A DNA stretch of 10,246 bases from Pseudomonadota bacterium (GCA_023422735.1 JAFAGL010000158.1:1-10246); one strand, 5' to 3'; shown: positions 1-6,719, numbered from the stretch's first letter. Program-made: numbers and translations. Notes: generated by a model from the letters alone, not told the origin.

Positions 1-663
1 TGCTTGCGCCGCGCGAAGTGCCGCGCCCGCAGCGATTGGTCCGACAACCGCGAAAACCAGCGTCAAGGCGCACAGGATCAGAAAAGGCGGCAAAAACGGT
101 GCAGGATCGGCAACTGCCGCATAACAAGCCGATACGCCAAAAATCAGAACAGGAATCACCAGCGGAAGAATCAATACCGAGACGAGAAGCCCGCCTCTCG
201 GCAATGTGACCGCGACCGCAGCCCCGGTGGCGCCGATCAAGGTAATGGCCGGTGTGCCGACAAGAAGGGTCAGGGTCGCCGCCCCGAGTGCCGCCGGTTC
301 CATGTTCAGGAAAAGACCCAGAAGCGGGGCCGCAATCACGAGCGGCAGGACAGCTGCAGTCCAATGCGCCAGACACTTTACCAGAACCGTCAATGGCAGC
401 ATGTGGCGCTCTGCAGCGATCAAGATCAAATCGAGCGAACCGTCCTCTCGGTCCGCCTGAAACAGCCGGTCGAGGCCGAGCAGCGAGGCAAGCAGCGCGC
501 CGATCCACAGCATCGCCGGCCCGAGCCGCGACAAAAGGTTGAGATCCGGCCCGACTGCGAAAGGGATTGTCGCGACCACCGCAAGGAAAAACAGAATGCC
601 GACAAGCGCGCCACCCCCGGCCCGGATGCCAAGCTTCAGATCGCGAAGGTAAAGCGCTAGCAT
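1..663 (-). CDS. ccmB: CcmB, heme exporter/cytochrome c maturation membrane subunit (3' end cut by window edge)
   Basis: CcmB is the inner-membrane permease partner of CcmA. The CcmABCD complex releases heme-loaded CcmE for c-type cytochrome assembly in the periplasm. Reading the minus strand from the ATG at 663 gives 221 codons without a stop: a short cytoplasmic start (MLALYLRDLKLGIRAGG), then hydrophobic segments at roughly residues 18-40, 43-62, 95-118, 122-145, 155-180 and 190-215, as in the six-helix family. The cytoplasmic stretch around residues 69-79 (QADREDGSLDL) and the segment PLVIPVLIFGVSA near residue 165 are typical of CcmB. E. coli CcmB is about 220 aa, so only the last residues are missing. 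The start overlaps the ccmA stop by 7 nt (ATGCTAG), which suggests translational coupling. ccmC would be expected beyond the left edge. Confidence 0.93.
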   Translation of the reverse strand, partial: MLALYLRDLKLGIRAGGGALVGILFFLAVVATIPFAVGPDLNLLSRLGPAMLWIGALLASLLGLDRLFQADREDGSLDLILIAAERHMLPLTVLVKCLAHWTAAVLPLVIAAPLLGLFLNMEPAALGAATLTLLVGTPAITLIGATGAAVAVTLPRGGLLVSVLILPLVIPVLIFGVSACYAAVADPAPFLPPFLILCALTLVFAVVGPIAAGAALRAAQA

Positions 664-1304
664 TCGCAATCCGTTGGAGCGGCACCTTCGCCATTCGGTG
701 GCGTAGCGGCCATCACCAGCTCCTGGACGTTTTCCAGCCCCAGCGGCCAATGCGTTGCGGCCACGATCATCCCGCCCTGTTCGCGATGCGCTTCCATCAA
801 GGCTGCGAATCGCTGTTCGGAGCGCGCATCCAGGCCCGCGGTCGGCTCGTCCAGCACCCAGACCGGACGCCAGTTCACCAACAGCCGTGCGATCGCCGCA
901 CGCCGGCGCTGCCCGGTCGACAAGACCTGAAACGGCAAATGACCGAGCCCGTTCAGGCCGACTTCATCCAGCGCTTCCTCTATCTCAAGAAAGGGCTCGC
1001 CAGAAAAATCGCGCCAGAAACGAAGATTTTCTTCGACACTCAGCGCCGGCTTCAAACCATTTTGATGGCCGAGATAATGGCAGGCTGCAGGGAGCCCAGG
1101 CCATTTCTCGCTGACAGGCTGCATCGAAACATGCCCCTCGAAGGCGGGCAAAAGGCCGCAGATCACCTGCAGAAGCGTGGATTTCCCGGATCCGTTCGGA
1201 CCGGTCACGAGCAAACAGCCGCCGCTTTCGAGAACAAAGCTGATCTTGCTGAAGATGCGCTCGCCGCCCCGCTCCGCACCAAGCTCCTGTGCGGTGATCC
1301 GCAT
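657..1304 (-). CDS. ccmA: CcmA, ATP-binding subunit of the cytochrome c maturation ABC complex
   Basis: CcmA is the cytosolic ATPase of CcmABCD; ATP hydrolysis drives release of holo-CcmE for cytochrome c assembly. The 215-aa protein shows all ABC motifs: Walker A GPNGSGKST at residues 35-43, Q-loop glutamine at 81 (GHQNGL), signature LSTGQ at 128-132, Walker B VWVLDEP at 148-154, D-loop AGLD at 156-159 and the switch histidine H185 (ATHWP). I chose the ATG at 1304 because MRITAQEL fits the usual family start and length (just over 200 aa). In-frame ATGs at 1316, 1319 and 1340 would add 4 to 12 residues, and the Shine-Dalgarno signal does not decide between them (GGAA about 9 nt before 1304; GGAAG before 1319). 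The stop overlaps the ccmB start. The gene is divergent from acnA and shares a 277-bp upstream region that contains an iron-control-like palindrome. Confidence 0.94.
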   Translation of the reverse strand: MRITAQELGAERGGERIFSKISFVLESGGCLLVTGPNGSGKSTLLQVICGLLPAFEGHVSMQPVSEKWPGLPAACHYLGHQNGLKPALSVEENLRFWRDFSGEPFLEIEEALDEVGLNGLGHLPFQVLSTGQRRRAAIARLLVNWRPVWVLDEPTAGLDARSEQRFAALMEAHREQGGMIVAATHWPLGLENVQELVMAATPPNGEGAAPTDCEC

Positions 1305-1356
1305 CCTGCGTTCCATCATTTCATTTGCACTTCCGTGCATGTCATATCGATTTCAG

Positions 1357-1373
1357 TCTAGAACTCTTCTACG
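1357..1373. promoter_or_regulatory. Candidate Irr-type iron control element (ICE) between ccmA and acnA
   Basis: The stretch contains a perfect inverted repeat TAGAA-CTC-TTCTA (1359-1371) in an AT-rich pocket of an otherwise GC-rich region. The Irr box of Rhizobiales resembles TTTAGAA-N3-TTCTAAA; here the core arms match and the outer bases are degenerate (TC on the left, CG on the right). Irr is a Fur-family, heme-responsive regulator, and aconitase and cytochrome c maturation are iron- or heme-using functions of the kind it controls. Weak promoter-like hexamers lie on both sides: toward ccmA, minus-strand GATATG at 1348-1343 with TAGAAG 17 nt upstream; toward acnA, TATATG at 1382-1387 with TAGAAC 17 nt upstream. 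The palindrome overlaps the upstream hexamer of both. The role is inferred from motif and gene context. Confidence 0.42.
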
Positions 1374-1570
1374 AAATTCTCTATATGCCGGGCAACCACG
1401 CCAGCGGTCGGTGTGGGATCTGCAAAATATTGCGCCGAACCCAGCGCGCGCGCCGTCTTTGACCGGCCGGGACGCGAGGAACGGACAGCGGAAATGATCG
1501 CACCCGCACCTATGGCGCGATCCTTGTGGTCCGCGCAGCAGGCGTCCGCTCCTCATCGGCATACAAAAGT

Positions 1571-1576
1571 TGAGGA
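1571..1576 (+). promoter_or_regulatory. Ribosome binding site that fixes the acnA GTG start
   Basis: TGAGGA lies 5 nt before GTG at 1582. An upstream in-frame TTG at 1570 overlaps this site and has no Shine-Dalgarno of its own, so the GTG is the likely start. Confidence 0.75.
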
Positions 1577-1581
1577 CCGAC

Positions 1582-4272
1582 GTGTCGAAATCTCTCGATA
1601 GTTTCAATTGCCGCCGAACGCTGACCGTGGATGGCAAGGACTATGTCTATTTCAGCCTGATCGAGGCCGAAAAGAACGGTCTGGCTGGCGTGTCCAAATT
1701 GCCTTTCTCCATGAAGGTCTTGCTTGAAAACCTCCTGCGATTCGAAGACGGCCAGTCCGTCACCAAGGAGCATATCGAAGCAGTCGCCGAATGGCTGAAC
1801 AACAAGGGCAAGGTCGAAAACGAAATCGCCTACCGCCCTGCCCGCGTTCTGATGCAGGATTTCACCGGCGTCCCTGCCGTGGTTGATCTGGCTGCCATGC
1901 GCGACGGCATCAAGGCTCTTGGCGGCGATCCGGAAAAGATCAACCCGCTGGTGCCCGTCGATCTCGTGATCGATCACTCCGTGATCGTCGACGAATTCGG
2001 CACGCCATCGGCCTTTGCCCGCAACGTGGAGCTGGAGTACCAGCGCAATGGCGAGCGCTACCGCTTCCTGAAATGGGGCCAGCAGGCTTTCGAGAATTTC
2101 CGCGTCGTGCCGCCCGGCACCGGCATCTGCCATCAGGTGAACCTCGAATATCTTGGCCAGACCGTCTGGACCAAGGAAGAAGACGGCGAAACCATCGCCT
2201 ATCCCGACACCTGCGTCGGCACCGATTCGCACACCACGATGATCAACGGTCTGGGCGTTCTCGGCTGGGGCGTGGGCGGCATCGAAGCTGAAGCCGCGAT
2301 GCTCGGCCAGCCGGTATCCATGCTGTTGCCGGAAGTGATCGGCTTCAAGCTCACCGGCAAGCTCAAGGAAGGCGTCACCGCGACCGACCTCGTGCTGACC
2401 GTCGTGCAGATGCTGCGCAAAAAGGGCGTGGTTTCGAAATTCGTCGAATTCTTCGGCGCCGGCCTCGACAACATGACGCTGGCCGACCGCGCCACGATCG
2501 GCAATATGGGCCCGGAATATGGCGCGACCTGCGGCTTCTTCCCGGTTGACGGCGAAACGCTGAATTATCTCAACATGTCGGGCCGCGCGAAGGATCGTAT
2601 CGCGCTGGTTGAAGCCTATTCGAAGGCTCAAGGCATGTGGCGCGAAGGCGACGGTTCGGACCTCGTTTTCACCGATACGCTGGAACTCGACCTGGGCGAC
2701 GTCGTGCCGTCCATGGCCGGTCCAAAGCGTCCGGAAGGCCGCATCGCGCTGGAAAACATCGCATCAGGCTTCGCCACCGCACTCGACAACGATTACAAGA
2801 AGCCCGGTCAGCTCGACAATCGCTATGCGGTTGAAGGCACCGACTTCGATCTCGGCCATGGCGACGTGGCAATTGCCGCCATCACCTCCTGCACCAACAC
2901 CTCGAACCCGAGCGTGCTGATTGCAGCTGGCCTGCTGGCGCGCAATGCCGTTGCAAAGGGCCTGACGACAAAGCCATGGGTGAAAACCTCTTTGGCCCCT
3001 GGTTCGCAGGTCGTCGGCGAATATCTCGAAAAGTCGGGACTTCAAAAGGACCTCGACGCGATCGGCTTCAACCTGGTCGGCTTCGGCTGCACCACCTGCA
3101 TCGGCAATTCCGGCCCGCTGCCGGCGCCGATCTCCAAGACCATCAACGACAAGGGCCTGATCACGGCTGGCGTTCTTTCCGGCAACCGCAACTTCGAAGG
3201 CCGCATCTCGCCTGATGTGCAGGCGAATTATCTCGCTTCGCCTCCGCTGGTTGTCGCTTATGCTCTGGCCGGTTCGGTCCAGAAGGATCTGACCACCGAG
3301 CCGCTCGGCGAAGGTTCGGACGGTCAGCCCGTTTATCTCAAGGATATCTGGCCGTCGTCGCACGAAGTGCAGGACTTCATCCAGAAATACGTTACCCGCG
3401 AGCTTTACGAGACGAAATATGCCGACGTCTTCAAGGGTGACGAGAATTGGCAGTCGGTGCAGGTTCCCGAGGGCAAGACCTACGCCTGGGACGACCAGTC
3501 GACCTATGTCCAGAACCCGCCTTACTTCGTGGGCATGGGCAAGTCCGGCTCCGGCATTGCCGATATCAAGGGCGCACGTATTCTCGGCCTGTTCGGCGAC
3601 AAGATTACCACCGACCACATTTCTCCGGCCGGTTCGATCAAGGCAGCCTCGCCGGCTGGCGCTTACCTCATGGAACACGGCGTTGGCGTGGCCGACTTCA
3701 ACCAGTACGGCACGCGTCGCGGCAACCATGAAGTGATGATGCGCGGCACTTTCGCCAATATCCGCATCCGCAATCACATGCTGGGCGCCAATGGCAAGGA
3801 AGGCGGGTACACGATCCACTATCCTTCGAAGGAAGAGATGTCGATCTATGACGCTGCCATGCAGTACAAGGCCGAAAACACCCCGCTGGTGATCTTTGCC
3901 GGCGTGGAATACGGCAATGGTTCGTCGCGCGACTGGGCTGCCAAGGGCACCAATCTGCTGGGCGTGAAGGCCGTGATCGCACAAAGCTTCGAGCGCATCC
4001 ACCGGTCCAACCTGGTGGGCATGGGCGTGGTGCCCTTCGTGTTCGAGGAAGGCACAACCTGGGCGTCGCTCGAATTGAAGGGCGACGAAACCGTCACCAT
4101 CGAGAATCTGGGCAATGTCCAGCCGCGTGAAAAGCGCACCGCTGTCATCACCTATTCGGATGGATCGGTGAAGGAAGTGCCGTTGATCTGCCGCATCGAT
4201 ACGCTCGATGAGGTCACCTACATGAACAATGGCGGCATCCTGCAAACCGTGTTGCGCGATCTCGCAGCCTGA
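1582..4272 (+). CDS. acnA: Aconitate hydratase A (aconitase)
   Basis: Aconitase A isomerises citrate to isocitrate in the TCA cycle in the cytosol, using a [4Fe-4S] cluster. The 896-aa product has the length and layout of the AcnA/IRP1 family. The cluster ligands are present as C437 (TSCTNTSNP) and C503/C506 (GCTTCIGNSG), the same numbers as in mammalian IRP1. The N-terminal region carries DTCVGTDSHTTM. The C-terminal swivel domain carries the substrate-binding motif GNGSSRDWAAKG (S781-S782-R783-D784) and QSFERIHRSNL. I start it at the GTG at 1582 because TGAGGA sits 5 nt upstream and the N-terminus MSKSLDSFNC fits relatives. It is transcribed alone: divergent from ccmA, with a hairpin terminator 15 nt after the stop. 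A candidate Irr box lies about 210 nt upstream, consistent with iron-linked control. Nothing is broken or unusual in the reading frame. Confidence 0.98.
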   Translation: MSKSLDSFNCRRTLTVDGKDYVYFSLIEAEKNGLAGVSKLPFSMKVLLENLLRFEDGQSVTKEHIEAVAEWLNNKGKVENEIAYRPARVLMQDFTGVPAVVDLAAMRDGIKALGGDPEKINPLVPVDLVIDHSVIVDEFGTPSAFARNVELEYQRNGERYRFLKWGQQAFENFRVVPPGTGICHQVNLEYLGQTVWTKEEDGETIAYPDTCVGTDSHTTMINGLGVLGWGVGGIEAEAAMLGQPVSMLLPEVIGFKLTGKLKEGVTATDLVLTVVQMLRKKGVVSKFVEFFGAGLDNMTLADRATIGNMGPEYGATCGFFPVDGETLNYLNMSGRAKDRIALVEAYSKAQGMWREGDGSDLVFTDTLELDLGDVVPSMAGPKRPEGRIALENIASGFATALDNDYKKPGQLDNRYAVEGTDFDLGHGDVAIAAITSCTNTSNPSVLIAAGLLARNAVAKGLTTKPWVKTSLAPGSQVVGEYLEKSGLQKDLDAIGFNLVGFGCTTCIGNSGPLPAPISKTINDKGLITAGVLSGNRNFEGRISPDVQANYLASPPLVVAYALAGSVQKDLTTEPLGEGSDGQPVYLKDIWPSSHEVQDFIQKYVTRELYETKYADVFKGDENWQSVQVPEGKTYAWDDQSTYVQNPPYFVGMGKSGSGIADIKGARILGLFGDKITTDHISPAGSIKAASPAGAYLMEHGVGVADFNQYGTRRGNHEVMMRGTFANIRIRNHMLGANGKEGGYTIHYPSKEEMSIYDAAMQYKAENTPLVIFAGVEYGNGSSRDWAAKGTNLLGVKAVIAQSFERIHRSNLVGMGVVPFVFEEGTTWASLELKGDETVTIENLGNVQPREKRTAVITYSDGSVKEVPLICRIDTLDEVTYMNNGGILQTVLRDLAA

Positions 4273-4286
4273 TCGCTCTGCTCTTC

Positions 4287-4325
4287 GCGGCGGCATCCCA
4301 TCGCGGATGCCGCCGCATGTCTTTC
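4287..4325 (+). terminator. Intrinsic terminator of acnA
   Basis: A perfect 12-bp GC-rich stem, GCGGCGGCATCC (4287-4298) pairing with GGATGCCGCCGC (4305-4316), has a 6-nt loop and is followed by the moderately T-rich ATGTCTTTC. It starts 15 nt after the acnA stop. The T-tract is imperfect, as is frequent in GC-rich genomes. Confidence 0.75.
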
Positions 4326-4343
4326 ACCTGCCGCGCACGAGCT

Positions 4344-4383
4344 CGTGACTTTCCGGTCGCGCCTGTCACCGCAACGTGACTTT
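4344..4383 (+). repeat. Direct repeat CGTGACTTT x2 upstream of the DUF1223 gene
   Basis: Two exact 9-nt copies lie at 4344-4352 and 4375-4383, 31 nt apart (about three helical turns). The second copy abuts the candidate -35 hexamer of the downstream promoter. This is an operator-like arrangement, but no regulator can be named and chance is possible. Confidence 0.3.
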
Positions 4384-4410
4384 GTTCTACCGGCGACGAT
4401 TGCCTATGAT
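4382..4410 (+). promoter_or_regulatory. Candidate housekeeping promoter for the DUF1223 gene
   Basis: TTGTTC (4382-4387) and TATGAT (4405-4410) are separated by exactly 17 nt. The -10 box differs from TATAAT at one position; the -35 keeps the TTG core. The predicted start of transcription near 4417 would give a leader of about 60 nt before the GTG at 4476. It lies after the acnA terminator, so the gene can be an independent unit. Confidence 0.4.
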
Positions 4411-4475
4411 CGGGACGCGTCTCGACGCAGTTCTTGATCAGCCCGCCCGCCATCGAAATTGTGGATACCACGCGC

Positions 4476-5213
4476 GTGAAACCTTCTTTTGCCTTGGCTG
4501 TCTTGCTTCTTGCGACTGGCCAGGCGTCGGCTGAACAAGCCAGGGTTCGCGGTGTCGTCGAACTGTTTACCAGCCAGGGCTGCAATTCCTGCCCCCAGGC
4601 GGATGCCAATCTGGCTGAACTGGTCCATCACAAGGATCTCGTCGCACTGGCCTATCACGTCGATTATTGGGATTATCGCGGCTGGCACGATACGCTTGCC
4701 ACGCCGGAAAATACCGAACGGCAGCGCGATTACGTGAAGGCGCTCAAAAGCAAGAGCTTTTATACGCCGCAAGCGGTGATCAACGGGCAGATCGAGGTCA
4801 ACGGATCCGACAAGCGCGCACTCGAAGCCAGGCTTTCCGAACAAGGCGGCTTGCCGGTGGGTGTTTCCATTCGCAAGGACAACGACGTTCTCGTGATCGA
4901 TGTGGAGGGTGGAGACGGCCCCAAGCAGAATGCGCATATCCTGCTGGTTACATATGATGCCGCGAGGCCTGTTTCGATCGATCGCGGCGAAAATGCCGGT
5001 CATACGCTGGTTTACTGGAACGCCGTGCGCGATGTGCAAACTACCGGCATGTGGCACGGCCAGCCAGTACGTTTTGAAATTCCATTGAGCGAGATATCGA
5101 AAAAGGGCACCGGCGGCAGCGCGGTTCTGGTGCAGTCCATGACGGACAAGAACAAGCCAGGCCCAATTCTCGGAGCCGCGACCCTGGCTTTGGACGCACA
5201 CCACACACCCTAA
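4476..5213 (+). CDS. DUF1223 family exported protein, thioredoxin-like, with CxxC motif
   Basis: The product of 245 aa starts with a classic signal peptide (MKPSFALAVLLLATGQASA, cut before EQARVRG), so it should act in the periplasm. The mature start VVELFTSQGCNSCPQADANL has a CxxC pair (C36, C39) at the place where DUF1223 proteins keep their thioredoxin-fold active-site-like motif. YHVDYWDYRGWHD, FYTPQAVING and HTLVYWNAVRD are further stretches I recognise from this family. No substrate is established for DUF1223; a redox role is only suggested by the motif. I chose the GTG at 4476 because it puts the signal peptide right at the N-terminus; in-frame GTG at 4461 and TTG at 4434 are possible and would place up to 14 extra polar residues ahead of it. 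A weak GGAT lies 9 nt upstream. The TAA stop merges with a palindromic repeat. Confidence 0.87.
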   Translation: MKPSFALAVLLLATGQASAEQARVRGVVELFTSQGCNSCPQADANLAELVHHKDLVALAYHVDYWDYRGWHDTLATPENTERQRDYVKALKSKSFYTPQAVINGQIEVNGSDKRALEARLSEQGGLPVGVSIRKDNDVLVIDVEGGDGPKQNAHILLVTYDAARPVSIDRGENAGHTLVYWNAVRDVQTTGMWHGQPVRFEIPLSEISKKGTGGSAVLVQSMTDKNKPGPILGAATLALDAHHTP

Positions 5214-5260
5214 AGCATTTCCAGCCAAAGCAGAATCGCTTCGGCAGTCGGACAATGCGG
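5212..5260. repeat. Degenerate dispersed palindromic repeat (Brucella/Rhizobiales GCATTTCC type)
   Basis: The unit begins inside the TAA stop of the DUF1223 gene with AAGCATTTCC and ends with GGACAATGC. The outer arms are GCATT (5215-5219) and AATGC (5254-5258). An inner hairpin pairs GCCAAAGC (5224-5231) with GCTTCGGC (5238-5245) around a 6-nt loop, with one A-C mismatch. It resembles the widespread short intergenic repeat of Brucella and other Rhizobiales that starts AGAGCATTTCCAGC and ends GGAAATGCG, known from memory and not searched here. It may double as a 3' stabilising or terminating hairpin for the DUF1223 mRNA. Confidence 0.6.
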
Positions 5261-5650
5261 TGAAAATACGTACCTGGACACGAAAGTCGGCAAGTCACAA
5301 AGGCGGCAAATAAAAACCCGGCGCCTGATACGCGGCACCGGGTTTGGGTACGCTTGCCATTGCGGACTGACATAAGCATCAGCCCAGAGATTGGTTCGAC
5401 CCAGCCAGTCCGTGGGCGGGGGGCTTGGGGTTACGGATCCTGACCAGATCGAACCGTCTCAGGCAACGCGAGAATTGTTCGCGCTCCTTCGTGGCTCAAC
5501 AGGGTTGGATTCGCGGCAAATTTGTGTTCTCCGATCACCTATTATTTCAGGCATTTAAAGTTCGTGAGATGGGGATCGACTGCGCTTTTCTTGCAAAGGC
5601 GGTTCCAGGGGCTCACCTTATACCGGCGCGCAAGCGAAGAAAGGCGACCC
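5261..5650. other. Gene-free stretch with structured sequence; possible small RNA region
   Basis: No convincing coding frame lies here; the upstream extension of the DUF2794 frame has no family match that I can see. It contains the leftward terminator at 5308-5345. To its right lie several pairing elements: CGGACTG (5363-5369) with CAGTCCG (5406-5412), CCTGA (5439-5443) with TCAGG (5459-5463), and CGCGA/TCGCG near 5467-5483. A leftward RNA from about 5465 would be roughly 150 nt long, but I see no strong promoter; TTGAGC with AATTCT 17 nt on is a poor match. For DUF2794 the best -10 is TATTAT at 5540-5545, without a good -35. I could not match this stretch to tmRNA, 6S, SRP or RNase P RNA. 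Confidence 0.3.
5308..5345 (-). terminator. Intrinsic terminator pointing left, no leftward gene known
   Basis: Stem AAACCCGG (5314-5321) pairs with CCGGGTTT (5338-5345), with a further inner GCC/GGC pairing. Read on the minus strand it is followed by TTTTTATTT (5316 to 5308), a good U-tract. On the plus strand only TTT follows, and that is part of the stem, so termination of plus-strand DUF1223 transcripts would be weak. The nearest minus-strand gene to the right is the GNAT gene at 6053, with the plus-strand DUF2794 gene in between. Confidence 0.65.
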
Positions 5651-6028
5651 ATGGCTCATATCCCCGATCAGGATCACCAATCGGCGACCTTGATACCTTT
5701 AGCCGACGCGAGAAATGCCCGTCTCGGCATTCCCGTGACCTTTAACCGACAGGAGCTCGACCAGATCCTGCGCATTTACAGCCGGATGGTCGCGGCCAAT
5801 GAGTGGCGCGATTACGCGATCGATCACCTGAAAGATCAGGCGGTTTTTTCCATCTTCCGCCGCACCAGCGAAGTGCCCTTGTTTCGGGTGGTGAAAACCC
5901 CGGCCTTGGCTCGCAAACAGGGCGCTTATTCCGTGGTCGCCGCCGGCGGCGCCATTTTGAAGCGCGGCCACGAGCTTACAACTGCTTTGAAGGCATTCGA
6001 TCGCAGCCTGAAACTCGCGGAAGCTTGA
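5651..6028 (+). CDS. DUF2794 family protein, function unknown
   Basis: A 125-aa soluble protein with no signal peptide or membrane segment. The core VTFNRQELDQILRIYSRMVA, the following EWRDYAIDHLKDQAVFSIFRR (residues about 55-75), and AYSVVAAGGAILKRGHEL near the C-terminus match the DUF2794 family as I know it from Alphaproteobacteria. No biochemical role is known to me for this family. The ATG at 5651 is fixed by AGAAAGG placed 6 nt upstream; the open frame extends back to 5522 but that part lacks family similarity. It stands alone on the plus strand and converges with the GNAT gene, with 24 nt between stop codons and no clear terminator there. The variable polar N-terminus (residues 1-28) is probably disordered. 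Confidence 0.85.
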   Translation: MAHIPDQDHQSATLIPLADARNARLGIPVTFNRQELDQILRIYSRMVAANEWRDYAIDHLKDQAVFSIFRRTSEVPLFRVVKTPALARKQGAYSVVAAGGAILKRGHELTTALKAFDRSLKLAEA

Positions 6029-6052
6029 GCTTTCAACCAAGCGGCGCCGAAA

Positions 6053-6625
6053 TCATCCCTTTTTGTTCGCGAGGTAGCGGCGCTCGGGAACCGAGTGCGG
6101 ATCGGGCGGCAGGGTATTGCCTCCGTTCAAAGGCAATTGCATGAGCGTGGTGTCGAGCCAGCGACCGTGCTTGTAGCCCGATCCTTTCATCACTCCACAG
6201 AGCTGGAAACCGAGTGCCGTATGGAGTTTGACGGAGGCGCTTTGCGGCGTCGCGTCGCCGATCACTGCCACGATCTGGCGGAACCCTCGCGCTTCACACG
6301 CCTCGATCAGCGCCTGCATGAGGCGGCGGCCAAGCCCGCGCCCTTGCGAGCCTGGTGCGAGGTAAACCGAATTCTCTGCCATGAAGCGATAAGCGGGGCG
6401 CGCCCGAAACGGCCCGGCATAGGCGTAACCGATGATCGCACCGTCTTCTTCGGCCACCAGATATGGATATTCGGCATCGGTGATCGCATGAAAGCGCGCC
6501 GTCATCTCGGCTTCATCCGGTGCCGGATCCAGCTCATAGGTCGCCGTTCCGTTCAAAACAGCATCCCGATAGATCGCGGTGATCGCAGGAATATCCGCTG
6601 CCGTTCCGGGCCTGATCATGGTCAT
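6053..6625 (-). CDS. GNAT N-acetyltransferase, phosphinothricin/methionine-sulfoximine acetyltransferase-like
   Basis: A 190-aa cytosolic acetyl-CoA-dependent acetyltransferase of the PAT/MnaT (YncA) branch. Members acetylate amino acid analogues such as phosphinothricin, methionine sulfoximine or L-methionine sulfone; the substrate cannot be read from sequence alone. The start IRPGTAADIPAITAIYRDAV is typical. GYAYAGPFRARPAYRF is followed by E84 (MAENSVYL), which aligns with the conserved glutamate of this branch, and by the acetyl-CoA loop QGRGLG at 94-99. The C-terminal part holds IGDATPQSASVKLHTALGF. ATG 6625 has GAGG 7 nt upstream; ATG 6619 is a near-equal alternative. It lies just past the rplS terminator with only about 20 nt between, so it either depends on read-through or has a promoter inside the upstream hairpin region. 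The tail after residue 165 extends beyond the fold and looks unstructured. Confidence 0.88.
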   Translation of the reverse strand: MTMIRPGTAADIPAITAIYRDAVLNGTATYELDPAPDEAEMTARFHAITDAEYPYLVAEEDGAIIGYAYAGPFRARPAYRFMAENSVYLAPGSQGRGLGRRLMQALIEACEARGFRQIVAVIGDATPQSASVKLHTALGFQLCGVMKGSGYKHGRWLDTTLMQLPLNGGNTLPPDPHSVPERRYLANKKG

Positions 6626-6646
6626 CCTGTATCCTCATCGCACATG

Positions 6647-6682
6647 AAAAATGGCCGCATCGCAAATCTGCGATACGGCCAT
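6647..6682 (-). terminator. Intrinsic terminator of the rimM-trmD-rplS operon
   Basis: A 14-bp stem, ATGGCCGCATCGCA (6651-6664) and TGCGATACGGCCAT (6669-6682), has a 4-nt loop. On the minus strand the single non-Watson-Crick position is a G-U wobble and the stem runs into TTTTT. On the plus strand the same position is an A-C mismatch. The structure is therefore oriented for leftward transcripts ending rplS. Confidence 0.85.
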
Positions 6683-6700
6683 TTCCTGAACTTGGCTAGC

Positions 6701-6719
6701 TGTTCGCAGTGTGCGAACA
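6701..6719 (-). repeat. Short perfect inverted repeat in the rplS 3' region
   Basis: TGTTCGCA (6701-6708) and TGCGAACA (6712-6719) form a perfect 8-bp stem with a 3-nt loop, 10 nt after the rplS stop and before the main terminator. It has no T-tract, so it is more likely a 3'-protecting hairpin or an accessory stem than a terminator. Confidence 0.55.

Noticed and set aside
4..660. A 218-codon plus-strand open frame at the left edge.
   Set aside because: It is the complement of ccmB, whose minus-strand translation shows clear hydrophobic segments and family motifs; the plus frame is a charged Arg/Gln-rich shadow.
1516..1545. Imperfect inverted repeat GCGCGATCC-TTGT-GGTCCGCGC upstream of acnA as an IRP-type or riboswitch element.
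   Set aside because: Two mismatches in a GC-rich region, no CAGUG-type loop and no similarity to any riboswitch known to me; not distinguishable from chance.
2764..4296. A 510-codon open frame on the minus strand opposite acnA (and a second of 373 codons at 1510-2631).
   Set aside because: Both are antisense to a clear aconitase gene, show no recognisable domain and have biased composition (rich in Asp, Glu, Ala, His, Arg) typical of mirror frames of GC-rich genes with strong third-position bias.
5363..5483. Possible match to a known structural RNA (tmRNA, 6S, SRP RNA, or a tRNA-like GGTTCGA motif at 5392-5398).
   Set aside because: No cloverleaf can be drawn around GGTTCGA, there is no CCA end, no tmRNA tag frame and no SRP tetraloop signature; only generic stems remain, so no family is assigned.
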